In this document: piece after piece, positions 12,513 through 27,600 of the stretch
How the letters are laid out: each line of letters opens with the position of its first letter
Numbering within the stretch: position 1 is the stretch's first letter
Assembly (NCBI RefSeq): GCF_009730915.1
Contig: NC_052477.1
Coordinates: forward strand, 2,878,611-2,942,610
Source of the DNA: Dioscorea cayenensis subsp. rotundata
Taxonomy: Eukaryota; Streptophyta; Magnoliopsida; Dioscoreales; Dioscoreaceae
Direction: 5' to 3'
Length of the DNA stretch: 64,000 nt
The notes under the pieces: generated by a model
Seen by the model: only the letters and a program-made list of their open reading frames with translations
Databases searched by the model: none
Told to the model about the DNA's origin: nothing
Position numbers and translations under genes: made by a program

Positions 12513-12532
12513 TGTGTGTGCGCGCACACACA
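12513..12532. repeat. 20-bp perfect alternating Pu/Py palindrome
   Basis: TGTGTGTGCGCGCACACACA reads the same on both strands and alternates purine and pyrimidine throughout. It extends left into a longer (TG)n run, with (AT)n and another (TG)n run near 12322-12351. It lies in the BTAF1 intron 105 bp before the first visible exon. Confidence 0.85.
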
Positions 12533-12636
12533 TCTACAGATACATGCATATATACACACATATATATATATATATATGTATATACATTCATAAATACATA
12601 CATACATACATGTTAACTAAGTTGTGGACTGAGCAG

Positions 12637-15600
12637 GTTTCTGGATACCTACGAAGTAAGAATTGGGATACAAGGGTAGCTGCTGCTCAAGCGGTGGGTG
12701 CAATAGCCGAGAATGTTAAGCACATTTCTGTGAAGGAACTCTTTGGGTGCATTGAGGCTGAAATGGCAGATGCTGGTTTTCCGGATGCTTCTAAAGACAT
12801 GGGAATGCTTTGGTCAAATTTCACACCCAATGTTGTGGCAGGACTCTCTTTCAGAAGGTTTCTTTTGTAACCTTTCATTTCTTCCTTTGTTTCTTTTGCT
12901 TGCCCCCGTGCTTTAAGGATTATGAGTTCTTCATATTGTCTAGCCAAATGTAATTTAAATTTCATTCTTATACCTCTGTACTTCATATTTCTGCTCAACA
13001 CTGGTGAGAATCCTCACAAATTGATTGTTCCATTTTCAGTTTTGACATTAACAAGGTATTGGAGTTTGGCTCTCCGTTACTGGCATCTGGAGGTCAGGTA
13101 ATCATTTTCTGCCAAAACCATGGTTTGCAACTTTTGTGCTGTTACTTTTCTGTAATGTCAAAGCTTCGTTTAGCTCATTTGTTGCACTGTTTTTGCATTT
13201 CTAGTCTGGATTATAAAAACTAGTAGGAATCATATTGTATGCCCACCAAATGAAAGTAGATTTTCCCATGATTTTTTTCAAAACCAAAGATTTAAAAGTA
13301 ACATTCTTTTCGAGCTATGTTTCTTGTTTTGAGATGGACTGCAAAATAGGAAATCCTGTTTGCATGCAGTGCACAAGCTGGAAAATGGTTATATTTGTTA
13401 TTGTGGGTAAACCAAGTGAAACTTGTTTTTAAATTCCAGAATGGTTTATAACCGGGATTTCATTTGTGTGTTGGTCTGCAATATGTAAAGTCATATATTT
13501 CCTTTCATAAAGTATGGATGCTAGCAATCTATTGGCCACTTCTACATAATTTTTCACAGATTTTATTGAAGTAATTTGATTATGAAAATTGCTGAGAAAT
13601 TAGTACTGATTGCCCTTTTGAGTTTATTGTACATATTCTGCTGCTTGCTTGAAGTTACCAAGTTGTGTGCTTGCTTTGTAGGAGTATGATGTTGCTAGTG
13701 ATAGTAGTAAGAATCCAGCAGAGCGACTACACCTCCAGAAGCAGAATCTTAGGCGTCGATTAGGTCAGTGATTTCGATCTCTTTTGATATTCATTTTGAT
13801 CTAATTATATCTTTTTTGGGTTCATGACCCCAATAAAGCTTGCATTTCATGTGTTCATATTGCTGTTTGAGTTCGATTATTAAATATCATGCTTTAACTG
13901 CTTTATGCTTTGGTTCTTGATGATTGTCTCATTACAAGTTCCTTCCTTTTATTATTTTTGGGTTTTCTTGATCCAATTTATGGCCATATGTGTATGCATA
14001 TTTGAATTTGAAATTATGAAGTTATGTATAAAGACAACCAGCTTCAGCTGATTTGGCCAAATTAATTAGGACTAACCTGTGGAATTTATGCTTTCTTACC
14101 TCAGTATTTAGAGGGAGCATTTAATAAAACAATGGTGCTTAAACTGAACAATCTCTCACTAAATGGTTATTTGATATCAGCTTGGATTGACTGGAGATAG
14201 CTGAGAGGGTGGGAGGATTAAATGTAACAAACAGAAAAAAGAAAAATGTGAAGAAGAAAATGTATTTTGAGACATTTGGTTTTGATTTGACAAGAATAAA
14301 ATTAATATTTTCAGGGTAAGGTAATTCTTAGTGTTGTGCATACCCAAAAGCAACCTCTCAAATCTGTCCCTTAACTTTTTACTATTGATGTGCATGTATT
14401 CCTCCCACTTTTTCTGTTTGCCATTAGTAGTCTATTCCTGTGTGGTTGTTGTGGCAGTTTAGCTTTAAACTTGTTCTATTTCCTCTGTTATTTGAGAAGT
14501 GAACTACCAGATGGAAAGAGAGAACAAACTAGCCAAATACAGGTTTTTCGTTTTATCATTCCTTTATGTGAAAGGCTTCCAATTATGATGTGTTTTGATG
14601 AGGTACAGAGGAACACAATATTCACAATAAAAAATCAGTGACTAAAGTGAAGAAAAATAAAAGCAGGAAAAATCAATGAAAATTTTAATTGGTAAAATGG
14701 AAATTCCAACAGTCGCACAAATTGGAAAATAATATGAGAAATTATTTGTACTAGGTTAATACTTACAACACCGCTAATGTCAAGCCTACATTATAATTTT
14801 TTACAATCTAATTACAATCATCCAGCTTACAAAAGCTGCATGACAATCACATGACTGCTAAGCAAAGACTAATATCTGAACTGAACTAATTGGCTGATTA
14901 AGCAGAGTTCTATGATGGCCTTGCATCATGTTATTATGCAGGTTTTTTTTTTAAATTTAAATTTTGTTGATAAATGTAAGCAAGCCAACTTGAAACCTCA
15001 ACCTCTCATTTGGAGAGGGTGTGTTTTACCATCTCTCCATTGTGCTAGTGGCTATCTACAGGTGTATTATCCAATAACATTTCAAGACATACCTGCAGGA
15101 TTGGATGTTTGTGAACAATTTATGGATGTAAGTGATGTGATCAGAGATGAGGATCTTGTTACTCAGAGAGGTCCATATGCTGCGAATGGAGTACTTCATG
15201 GATATTATGGACCTCAATCAAGGCAGAATATTCATCAATTAGTTGCAAAAATGGCCCCAAGTTATGTTCGTAGAAGGTTAAGTGCAAGGGAGTTAAACAT
15301 ATTGAAAAGGAAAGCAAAAGTAAATGCGAAAGATCACCCGAGTTCCATGGCACCATCTGGAGCATCATCAGACACTCAAGGTGTCAATAAGGTATGATTG
15401 AGATACCAAAATGTATGACACTGTATGATTTTGGTCTAGATTTTGTTGATACTCAATTATCAAAAGATTCTTTTTAGCAAATGTTGATTATATCTTGTTA
15501 ACAGTTTCGAAGGAAGGATAATTATAATTGTAATTATTATTTTGATTTAATTTTTCATGCTTGCTACTAGTACTTGTGAGTTGCTTTATGTTATAGTGTT

Positions 15601-18600
15601 TGACCTACTGTGTAGATGCTACAGTTTAGATATTCAGATCAACCTTACTTCCGCTCCAGTTTCCTCTTACCCCTTAGGTTGGAAGCTCTAATTTGTTGAG
15701 GATTTAAGAATTTAAAGCTGCAGTGACAATGATTGCCTTGCTGCCTGAGAAAGTTCATGTTTCTTCATTTTTGGTTCTTCTCTACCAGTTTGTTTTTTTA
15801 GCAATCTTCTATTTTGTCTAATTTCTAACTGATTGAGATGTTCCTATATTCTGGAAAAGTATAACTTGGTGTTATAGTTAAATCTTCTGTCTGTACAGGT
15901 TATTATGGATGATTTTGTTGATGAAGACAGTAATGAACATGATGGAAGTGGTGCTTGGCCATTTAGTAATTTTGTGGAGCAACTCATTCATGATATATTT
16001 GACGCAGGTGAGGTTTTCTCATTACTTAAAACTCTTTGTGCTTGCCATTCTTGTTGACACACAACTTACCTTATGTGAAAATATGGGTTTATGTCTTCTA
16101 CAGTTTGGGAAGTGCGCCATGGTGCTATTATGGCTTTAAGAGAAATCCTGACTCATCAAGGCTCCTGTGCTGCAGTGTTTATGCCTGACCTTAGCTCAGA
16201 CCTGTCATGGCTTATTGACCCCAATCACGAAAATTCCTCAAACTCTGTAAAGAGAGACAGAGCAATTGATCTAAATCTAGAAATGGAGGAGTGTGAGCCA
16301 GACCTGAAGAGACATAAATCTGAAGATGAGCCAAGTCTGAATGACTCTGAAATTTCTCCTCTTGCCATAAGTAATTCGGGTGTTGGTAATGTTAAGGTGG
16401 AGCAAGATTTATGCATGAATGGTTCCAATCTTCAGGGCCAGGACTTAGAAGACTCCACGCGGCCAAAGTCTCTTTCCCAAGATATTATTTTTAACTCAAA
16501 TGCTAATATTCTCACCTCCTTTCCTGAAGGTTCAAAAGTAATGAAGTTGATCAAGATAGGAAGACATTCATGGATGAAAAACTGGGAATTCCTTCAGGAC
16601 TGTGCTATTCGCTTCTTATGCGTACTGTCATTAGACCGGTAGGTTTGTTAATTTTGCCAAAGTTAACTGATTGGGTTTCTTATTATTATTATTATTATTA
16701 AGTACTTTTAAAGTTGACATGCTTTTCCGTGTAATGTCTCCTTAATTTTCTATCATGTACAATTTTTTTCTTATTATTAAGAGTTGCTGTTTATCTGTTA
16801 ATAATATTTCTCTCTTGTTTGTGCATGTAGTTTTGGTGATTACGTCTCTGATCAAGTTGTCGCTCCGGTTCGAGAGACATGTGCCCAAGCTCTTGGTGCA
16901 GTATTAAATTACATGCATCCTTCATTAGTGAATAAAACTTTGACTGCACTACTCCAAATGCAGGTATTCTACTGTCATGTTCAAAGTTTATGATTACTTG
17001 CTGCTATTTGATTGTAATACCTATCAATTATCAAGTTTAAACCTCATTGCCCCCTTTTCTTCTTTTTCAGTACAGACAAGAATGGGAAATTCGACATGGA
17101 AGCCTTCTAGGGATCAAATATCTTGTTGCTGTTAGACGGGTATGTCATTGAGCTGTTTTTGGGTCCGGTGAGCAGATAAAATTGTAGTAAGATTCAGTCT
17201 ACATTTGAATTATCAGAAACATATAAAATGTTGACTAATCAGGCTAATGTTGAACTTGGTAGAGTGAAATGTTTGAACAGCTAAAAAGTTAGATTGGAGA
17301 CATGACACCTGAACCAGAAACTGGTGTATGTCCAAGGAGAACTAAATAGAAACCATTGTATAGTGTGAATGTTCCTGGCTTTGTGGTTGTTGCTCTTTGC
17401 TTCCACACAACATTAGCTTATCCATTTAAAAATTTCCTTTGCAAATAACTTTAATAAATTGATGTAGTGCATCTAAGATGGACAACTTTTTACCTATTAT
17501 ATAATCATGGGTTTGTATTTTACCTACCATATAATCATGTTTTGAATGCTCTTTGCTCCCACACAACATGGCTATGTGTTTGTATACATGTCAGGGCTTC
17601 AGATCTGAAGTTTCACCAAAAAATACATGCCATTGATATGTTTTTTGTTTGGATGTTCAACATGTATGTGCAAGCCTTTGATTTGGTCATGGTCTCTAAA
17701 TTTAATTGATTGTTTTCAGGAAATGCTTGAGGAATTGCTTGGAAAGGTCCTTCCTGCCTGTGAAGCTGGACTACAGGACCCTGATGATGATGTTAGGGCT
17801 GTTGCTGCTGAGGCCTTAATACCAGCTGCTGCTGCAATAGTTTCCCTTAAACGACAGTCCTTGCAGTCAATAATGATGCTTCTGTGGGACACTTTGCTCG
17901 ACTTGGATGACCTTAGCCCTTCCACTAGCAGGTTTTTTAATCTGTTATAAACTTTTGGACAAATTTGTTTTACTAGTTTGCATCTTTGAAATGCACAGTA
18001 GTTTTTATTACATAAGCCTGTGAACCTAAGCTCCACATGTATTGTTTTCATTTCTTTTATTACCGGTGTTTTTATACAGCACACCCAAGTGAAATATAAT
18101 TTTACATTTATAATATTATATTTCATTAGATGATAGATGAATGTGGTCATTGCTACAAAATCCTGCTATCGAATGTTGGATTGCCTCTTTCTCTTGTTAT
18201 TGAACACCAACCCGGGTTCTCCCATGTAAGACATTATCCTTAATGCTTGCTGTCTCCTTCATGAAGTTGTTACCTCATGCCCGCCTTAAAGGCCGCCAAA
18301 ATCCTTTTTTTCTTTTTCAATTGTGACCGTTGTTCTTTTTTGTGAGAATTTCTTTATTCAAAGTGGGGTTCAGGTCTTCGGTAAGAGAAATGCAGGGCCG
18401 GTAGTTCCATCATGAGATAAGATATCAAAACAAAGAATGGGACTGAAGAGAGTTGGGTATGGATCTTGGGCTTGAATAAGATTGTCATTGCAGATGATTT
18501 AGAATGAGCTTGTCTAACTTTGCTGTATTTTGGCAACCTATTCTCTTGAACTAGGAGTTTATGAATATTGATCTTTTGTGAAATTTACTTACAATTGATA

Positions 18601-21600
18601 GATGCTTTAACTTAATTTGTGAGGAAGTGTGGTATTAGGTTGAGGAATTGGTAATGAGCGGTTTTCTCTGTATCCGCCCGCTTCTAAAAGATTTAAATGC
18701 TAGCATTAATGTCTATGAGCTTTTATATTTATCTCTGTGTGATTCAGAGAAGGTTTCATCCAGTCTCTTGCCCAGATTGCCCAGATCCATTTAAGCATCT
18801 TTGTTATTATGCCTTGTTCTGTAACCTAGAAATTCATTTTATCGAGAGTTCATGGTAGAAATTATTAGTTGATTGCAGATTTAGCAGCTTAATATTGTTC
18901 ATAAATTTATTATATATTAGTAAATAAGATTTTTTACACACACACGTTCTGCACCCAGTATCTATGTTACAATGATATGTGTGTTTTACTAATGTTACTT
19001 ATTTCCCTGTTCTTCATGTTTGTCTTTTTGGAATAATCATCTTTGCTCATGCCTTGATCTTGTTTTTTATTAGAACCTCCATCAGCTTAATGTTAATTAT
19101 GTCTTTTTATGATTGCTTCTGTTTTTTTTTTTTTTCAGTGTTATGAATTTGTTAGCTGAAATATATTCACAACCAGAGATGGTCCCAGAGATGCTAGGAA
19201 CATTGACCTCAGTTGAGAAACAAGAATTTGATCTTAACAAAACTTCCCAAGTTGATGAGCATGGATACGGGATTAAATATGAAGAGAATCCTTATATTTT
19301 GTCTGCTTTAACACCTCGTTTATGGCCCTTTATGAGGCACAGTATTACATCAGTTCGTCATTCTGCAGTACGCACTTTGGTAAGTCTGTTATGTACCAGT
19401 AGCGTCTGGTTTGTTTTATTACTCATGCTATTAGGTGCTAAGTAGAAATTAGCCTCGTCACGGGCAGCCTTGCTATTAGATCTGTTGTGTGATAAAAAAA
19501 GGATATGCACTTATAAACACCTTTATTTTTAATATAGGAACGGCTTCTTGATGTTGGATGTCAGAAATGTTTTTCTGAACAAGTGTCCACTAGTTTCTGG
19601 CCTACTTCTATTTTAGGAGATGCACTGAGGATTGTTTTCCAGAATCTTCTTCTGGAATCAAATGAGGACATCCTACTTTCATCAGAGAGGGTGTGGAGGC
19701 TCTTGCTTCAGGTTATATCACATGTTATCAAAAAGGTCTAATTTTATATTTTTGTTTCTTAGTTTCTTATGGAACTTTTAACATCAGGGTTCAGCTCAGG
19801 ATCTGGAAGATGTTGCACGGTCATATTTTTCTTTCTTGATACAACTTGCAACGACTCCATATGGTTCTGCGCTGGACACCACAAAAATGTTTTGGCCTAT
19901 TGCACTTCCGCGAAAAAGTCATCATAGAGCTGCTGCTAAGTTGCGAGCTGTAAAGTACGAAGCAGAATATGTTAGGAACTCTGTGTTCAATTCAGCTAAT
20001 GAAACTGGCGCACAGGATAAAAATACTGATCTCCCAACCAATTGCCAGAAAATAATTGTTGGTGCTGATAATGAGAAATCAGTCACTCACACACGAATGG
20101 TTACAGCAGCTGCATTGGGTGTTTTTATCTCCAAATTGCCAGAGGCTTCTTTACTTGTTGTTATTGATCCATTATGGGATAATTTAATTTCATCATCAGG
20201 GGTTCGGAGGCAGGTAAGTTGTTTTACCCTTTGTTTATTTTAAAGCTTTTCTCTTTTCTATTAGGGGTAAAGGTACCCATTTTGGTTCAGTGGCCCTTCA
20301 GATACAAGGTGGCCTATAATTTCAGGTTGCTTCTATGGTTCTCATTGCTTGGTTCAAAGAGCTTAAAAACAGGGACCCTTCAATATTGCATGATATTGTG
20401 CTTAAATTTTTGGATCATGTTAGAGAGTGGTTGTTGAGTTTGCTAGCATGCTCTGATCCTGCATGCCCTACAAAGGACTCAAACCTCCCCTATGCTGAAC
20501 TTCAAAGAACTTATGGCAAGATGCGAACCGAAGCTGGCGCTTTGTTGCATTTACTTAGCCTATCTGATGCGTCCAAGAATTTGATATCTGGTGTCCAGTT
20601 AGAGACATTAAGTGTTGATGGTTGCATCAGCCTTGCTGCAAAGCTGCCACCAATTGACTTAGCTTCTGCTGGGGCTAATGAAAAACAACTTTTAGATGAA
20701 ATAGAATCATCAAAGCAACGAGTACTCTCTACATCAGGTTACTTGAAATGCGTTCAGGTACTTCACCAAGAGTTCATCCTAATGTGTTAGTTCAATTTAA
20801 CATCTAACTATTCTTCCAATACTTTTGTTTTGACTTTGGGAGATATTTTGCTGCATGGTGCTCCAACCTTTCACTTGATCATTTTCTGGTTTCTTTTAAG
20901 AAATTTCATTGGCCTTTTTTGTTTACTTGTTCTTCCTGCTTGGTTATTGTGCAGAACAATCTACATATTACTGTCTCAGCTTTAATTGCTGCTGCTGTAG
21001 TCTGGATGTCAGAATTACCTGCCAAACTAAATCCTATTATTTTGCCTCTGATGGCTGCTATCAAGCGGGAGCAGGTTAGGACTGAAAAACTTGTATAATA
21101 TGCCATAAAATTTTACTTACATCTTTCAGTCAAAATTCTTTACAGGAGGAAATACTACAGAAATTGGCTGCAGAGGCACTTGCTGAGCTTATTTTTCAGT
21201 GTATTGACCGTAAACCCAGTCCGAATGACAAGTTAATCAAGAATATTTGTAGTTTAACTTGCACAGACTCTTCTGAGACGCCCCAAGTGGCAGTGTTAGA
21301 CTCAGTGGATGTCATTGCCGATCAAGATCTGCTGTCTTTTGGGCGAGTAGTGAGTTCTCAAAAGACAAAAGGCCAGGTACTATCATCCAGTGAAGATAGG
21401 GCAAAATCAGAAGGTTATATAAGTAGACGGGGGTCTGAACTAGCTCTGAAACATTTGTGTCAAAAGTTTGGATCTTCATTATTTGCTAAACTTCCAAAGC
21501 TGTGGGATTGTCTGACGGAAATTCTTAAACCTTCCAATGCTGAAGCTCATTTACCTGATGACAGTCAGCAAATGCCAGAATTATTTGACATTCCCAAGGA

Positions 21601-24600
21601 TGTGGATCCACAAGCTCTCATAAACAACATCCAGGTTCTCTATTCTTTTTCTGCTCAACTTTATCAATAGTTAAAATTAAATTGTGGTAAACAATGTATG
21701 CAAAATGTTATATTTTTATTAATGCTATGTGCATAGAAAGTGCATTTTTTTTTCCCTTTGATCTTCAAGAAGTTTTGTCTGCCATGGAACTTGCACCTTC
21801 AATCTCCATGAAATTAGATGTGGTTTTCTCTGATGGCTATCACATTATAGGGAATATATTTGTTTTAGGATGTATTTTGAGAAACTGGACTATATATTGC
21901 CATTTTTAGAAGTCAGCGAGGGGGTTTATCCTTTTTTTTTGTTTTAATTTTTAATTTTTATTAGCGACATGGATGTTTCCTTTGGATTTATGTCGGAAGC
22001 CTTGCTGATAAATGTTTTCTTTCATGTTGATTGTTGCTATATAGCACTTTAAATTTGGGCGTTGATCTGCTTTAGGTGATAATTTTGATTAAACAGCAGA
22101 AAAATTGATACTTTAACGGACCACTACTTAATATGCAATGGAGACCATCTGTTTATATGCACACTTCCCTTTCGCCTATTGTTTACTTTATCTACTTATT
22201 TTGTATAGGTGGTGCGTTCCATTGTGCCTTTGGTGGATGTGGAACTACAAGCAAGACTACTCAGTCTCCTTCCAAGCATTCTTGGTCTTGTGTGCCATTG
22301 TCATGTTGCTGTCAGGTTAGCTGCTTCCAGATGTATTTTATCCATGGCCAAATCAATTACAACTAGTGTGATGGGAGCTGTCATTGAGAAGGCCATTCCT
22401 TTGTTGAGAGACTCATCATCAGTGCACGCAAGGCAAGGAGCTGGCATGCTTGTGAGTTTGCTTGTTCAGGGTTTAGGGGTGGAGCTTGTTCCTTATGCTC
22501 CTTTACTTGTTGTTCCTCTTCTGAGATGTATGAGTGATGTGGATCACACTGTTAGGCAGAGTGTCACTCATAGCTTTGCTGCCCTTGTGCCTTTGCTGCC
22601 ATTAGCTAAAGGACATCCTCCCCCATCAGGATTGAGTGAAAGTTTATCTAAAAATGAAGAAGATGCAAAGTTTTTAGAACAGCTACTTGACAATTCTCAT
22701 ATTGATGATTACAAACTTCCCATCAACCTCAAAGTGGAATTAAGGAGGTATGGATCAAGCCCACATGAATTCTCTTGTTACTACTCAGCGCATTTATGTT
22801 TCTAGCGTAATTTCCCACTGATGGCGAAGATTAATATTGACTCTTATTTTTATGTAGGTCCCAAATTGTGATTCCTTTTGAAATTTGAATCACATATGGC
22901 ACATTTTATCTTATGGTTCCTTAATAATTCTACCCAAGTTTCTTTAGGAAGACGTTGATTTGTGATTTGTCTCAATTGGTTTATTCATTTGTTATCGATT
23001 AACAATGGCACTTTAGGAGTAAACACCTTTGGTGGAACTATATTATAGATTATTGTGTCATCTGTATCAGAATGTTTTTCCGGAATATGTTACCTTGGAG
23101 AAGACTTGAGCCTGGATTTTTATGTTCTGAGTTTGCCTTTTTTTTCCCTGAAAACTAGGTGAAGTCAAAATTGTATTTTTTTCCAAATTATTTTTATATA
23201 ACAATAATGATGATGTTAATAATTATTATTATTGTGATTATTGAAGATTTTCATTTTTTTTCCTCCTATCATACTAATATATATTATACATTCAGTTGCA
23301 TTTTTTTTTTATACCTTTTTGTTTTTTGTTGCCATTTAATTTCAGTTTACCTCAGCTGTGAGCCTGTGACCTTGTTATTTGTTTACATATTGATCATTTC
23401 TTAAATTTGTTTGGCATAGTCAAGCATTCTTAACAAATTTAACCAATCATTTATGATCTTAAATATCAGTACTTAAATATGGTTATTTTATTGTCAAATA
23501 TACATGCTATTTGGAAAATCAGATACATTCAATTGTACTCGTGTTGATTGAACAGCCAAATCACACTGGTACTGATGTGTATTTCTGTTAATTGGCCCCA
23601 GGACTTCAACTTTTAGTTCCCTAAATTTTATTGTATTCAAATTTTTATTGAATTGCCCTTTTTGATTGCAGGTACCAACAGGAAGGGATTAATTGGTTAT
23701 CTTTTTTACAGCGCTTCAAGCTTCATGGGATTTTGTGCGATGATATGGGACTTGGTAAAACACTTCAGGCATCAGCAATTGTGGCATCGAACATTGCAGA
23801 GCAGCGGGCTCGCAACAATGGCAAGGATCTTCTGTCTTTAATTATCTGTCCTTCCACATTAGTTGGACATTGGGCGTACGAAATCGAAAAGTATATTGAT
23901 GACTCCTTGATGATTACTCTCCAATATGTTGGTTCTATTCAAGAGAGAATGTCAATTCGTGAGCAGTTTGATAAGTGCAATGTCGTCATAACCTCATATG
24001 ATATTGTCCGTAAAGATATTGATCATCTTGGAAAGATTTCCTGGGACTACTGCATTTTGGACGAGGGGCACATTATTAAGAGTTCAAGATCAAAAATTAC
24101 TAATGCAGTGAAGCAGTTGAAAGCTGAGCATCGTCTTATATTGAGTGGTACTCCTATCCAGGTGCACTGCTACAACTGGGGGTTATGAATTTTGTTGCCA
24201 ATATAACAATTCCTTGCCTGTATTTCATTTACATGTTTGTTTTCCATTGCAGAATAATGTGTTGGAACTGTGGTCTCTTTTTGACTTCTTGATGCCTGGT
24301 TTTCTTGGGACAGAGAGGCAGGTAGATTGATACCTTCACAATTTGGAGTGTAACACAATTATTTACTTTCATCATTTATTGCCATGTTGTAATCTGAAAT
24401 ATATTTCTGCAATTTAATTATTACAAAAGGAGCGAGTTCATTGATTCATGTGGATAAAATAGCAAGGCTTTGGAATTCTTATACTTTTTAAGCATCTTAA
24501 GTTAGTTTCTCTTAATCAATATGATAGGAAAGAAAAATAACTTCTAACTAAAAGGAGTAGAAAACAAGGGAAGAAACAGAGAAAAAGAATGGATTGATTT

Positions 24601-27600
24601 TCTGAAAGGATAAATAGTGTCTTTAATTGGGGTAGATGCCTGGTAGTTTTCCAAGTCATCTGCTTTGCATGTGTTGTTCTTTAGTTTCCTTCTGTATTCT
24701 ACCTATTATAAAGGATTCCTGGCATCTTCATTTTTATGTTATAGAAATTAGTTCAGAACTTCCTTTTTATGTGGTGGATTTAACTTTAAGCTATGTTGTG
24801 CAAGATGAAAATATTAGGCACCTGACTGGCTCAAGATTTGTTTAGTGAACTGTGAGCAATAAGGCTTTCTGATTGCTGACTGCTCCTTTTGCAATTGTAC
24901 TGTAAGATGTATGTCTAGTTGCTTAAGAAAAACCTTACCTTATTATGACACGGAGATCAAGCATTTGTTGATTTATTTAAAACGCCATCGGCTAGGTGAT
25001 TACTATCGCATGCAAGGCCAACAACATGGGCAATGTATAGTATCTTGGAGACTACAGAATCCATTGCTTAGCAGGTTAAGACAACAAAAAGTTCTATGGA
25101 CCTTGCAATTTTGTCAAAAGGGGACCATGTAGCTTTAGTTTTAGTTCATTAGCTTCTATCTAGGGAGGCCAAATATGTAATAAGGTTACCTTGGTGATCA
25201 TGAGGATTTGGGCATCCAATTAAGGAAAAGGGAATACTAAGATTAAGTTCAAATTTTGTTTTCTTATATTCTTTTTTTCTAAACACGTTATAATCTCACA
25301 GAAAATATACATGATGGTAAAACTTCCAGAACATTAAAGTGCTGCAGTTGTCTGATGTTGATAACTATCGAATACATGCTTGTTCATTGGAAGATGACCA
25401 ATGACCTACATGACACTGGTCTTCCTGTATCATCAATAGGTTACCACTACCTGGTCTGCATGTTCCAAATCTTTGACTTGACCTTCACTAAGACATAACT
25501 TCTTATTGGGATCTGCAATCCAGAAGGCAGAGGTTTCTGGCATTAGCAAGAACTACAAATTGAAGTTAGTTGAATGTGTGTGCTTGTCGTATGGTATGTA
25601 TCAGGAGCTATATCAAGTTGTTGTGAGTCGGAACTTGGGAATACTTAGATTGGGTTCTGGTTGGCTCTTAATCCTTATGATTTAGCCCAATGAAATAATG
25701 TGCATATAGTGCTTTGCATGAAACTTGAGCTGCACCTTTTCTTCTGTTATTGTGAGCCATAGCTTGCTAGTTATTAGCCTTGTTAAATAAATGCAGCATG
25801 ATGATTGTAGGCATTTAAGTGTGAACTTACTTTGTTTCTCAAGGAATAGCATTAGTGCTGTTTTATTCACTCACAATGTTATGGCAATATGAATGGGTAG
25901 TATCAAATTAAAACTGATTCTTCTGAGACTTCTCTTTAGAAGGCCCTTAATTATCTGAGCAAATTGTGCAACCATTGGATTCTTCCATTCTTTGCTATCA
26001 AGGAGAAAAATTTAAATAGAGCAAGGGGGGAATGTTAGATGATTGTTATTGGTTGCTTGACTTTGATATTTACTCCTTTTGATTACAGATCTTACAGTTT
26101 CATTGTTTTTTTTTTTTGTCTCAAATTCTTTGATCACCTGCTTTTAGAAGTGTTGATAGTTGTTAGATGTGCCAATGAGTTGTTAAGAAACCTTGGAGCT
26201 ATATTATTTGGTTGTAGTTATAAATGTTCTATATGGAGAAGGCATGTATCACCTACTTATCTTTGTGAAATAAGATGATCATGCATCATTCTTCTCTTTT
26301 TCAGCTGTGAAACCCAAATGAAACTGAATTTCTGATTGAGGGGATTGTTTTTACAGTTTCAATCGACTTATGGGAAACCACTGCTGGCAGCTAAGGATGC
26401 TAAATGCTCTTCAAAGGATGCTGAAGCTGGTGTTCTTGCTATGGAAGCATTGCACAAGCAGGTGAATTTGGCTCTTTGCAAAAGCTGTGTTTGAACATTT
26501 GGAATGCATTAATCTTATATTGATTTAATTATTTGTAGGTTATGCCATTTCTCCTTCGTCGAACTAAGGATGAAGTCTTATCTGATCTGCCTGAGAAAAT
26601 TATTCAAGATAGATATTGTGATCTGAGTCCTGTACAGCTTAAACTTTATGAACAATTTTCTGGTTCTGATGCCAAGAAGGAAATATCAACATTTGTGAAA
26701 ACAAGTGAGACACCAGATGCTGCCGGAGTAAATGCTCCAAAAAAAGCGACTGCTCATGTCTTCCAGGTACTTTACTGTTTACCAAAGAGTCCCTTTTGAA
26801 AATGCAACAATTGTGCTTTTGTTCATGCAAGATTTTATTTTTTCAGGCATTGCAATATTTACTTAAACTCTGTGGCCATCCGTTGCTTGCAATTGGTGAA
26901 AAACCTATAGGTTCTGTACTGGACCATCTATCAGAAGTCATCCCTGGCTGCCCTGATATTATTACAGAGCTCCATGGATTACACCATTCTCCTAAGTTAG
27001 TTGCTCTTAAAGAAATTTTAGAGGAGTGTGGAATAGGCTTACATTCATCAAATCCAGACAGCCATATTACAGTTGGTCAGCACCGTGTTCTGATTTTCGC
27101 TCAACATAAGGTGGTAATTGCTTACATTCTTAGCTTAAAATTTTAGTTTTTTTCCCTGCTTAACTTGTAAGCTTATTTCCTCTTCTCTAATGAGAAATGT
27201 TTCTTGCAGTTGCTCCTTGACATTATTGAGAAAGATTTGTTCCAAGCCCATATGAAGAGGTATGCAATTTGGATCAACTTTTTTGGTCAAACCAATGAAT
27301 TTTTTTCCTCAAGATTCTTCTGCTTCCATTTATTTCCTTATGTGTCGAAGGACACTATCTGACACATTAGCTGGAGAATATAATGAAATGTCTTTGTTTA
27401 TATCATTATCCGAATTTTCTTTAGTGATTGCTCAAGGTAGAAGTATTTTTCTGTCTGTTGAGTAATTGTTCCAGAATATTATCCTGAGAAATTTGCCTTA
27501 ACCAAGGTCCTATTAATAATTTGATCAATGTTGTTTTCTTATTACAAACAGTATCACATATTTGAGGTTGGATGGCTCTGTTGAATCAGAAAAGCGTTTT

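Noticed and set aside
17467-17709. 80-codon open frame in a BTAF1 intron
   Set aside because: Intronic, T-rich, and the exon beginning at 17720 joins directly to the one ending at 17139 in phase 0.
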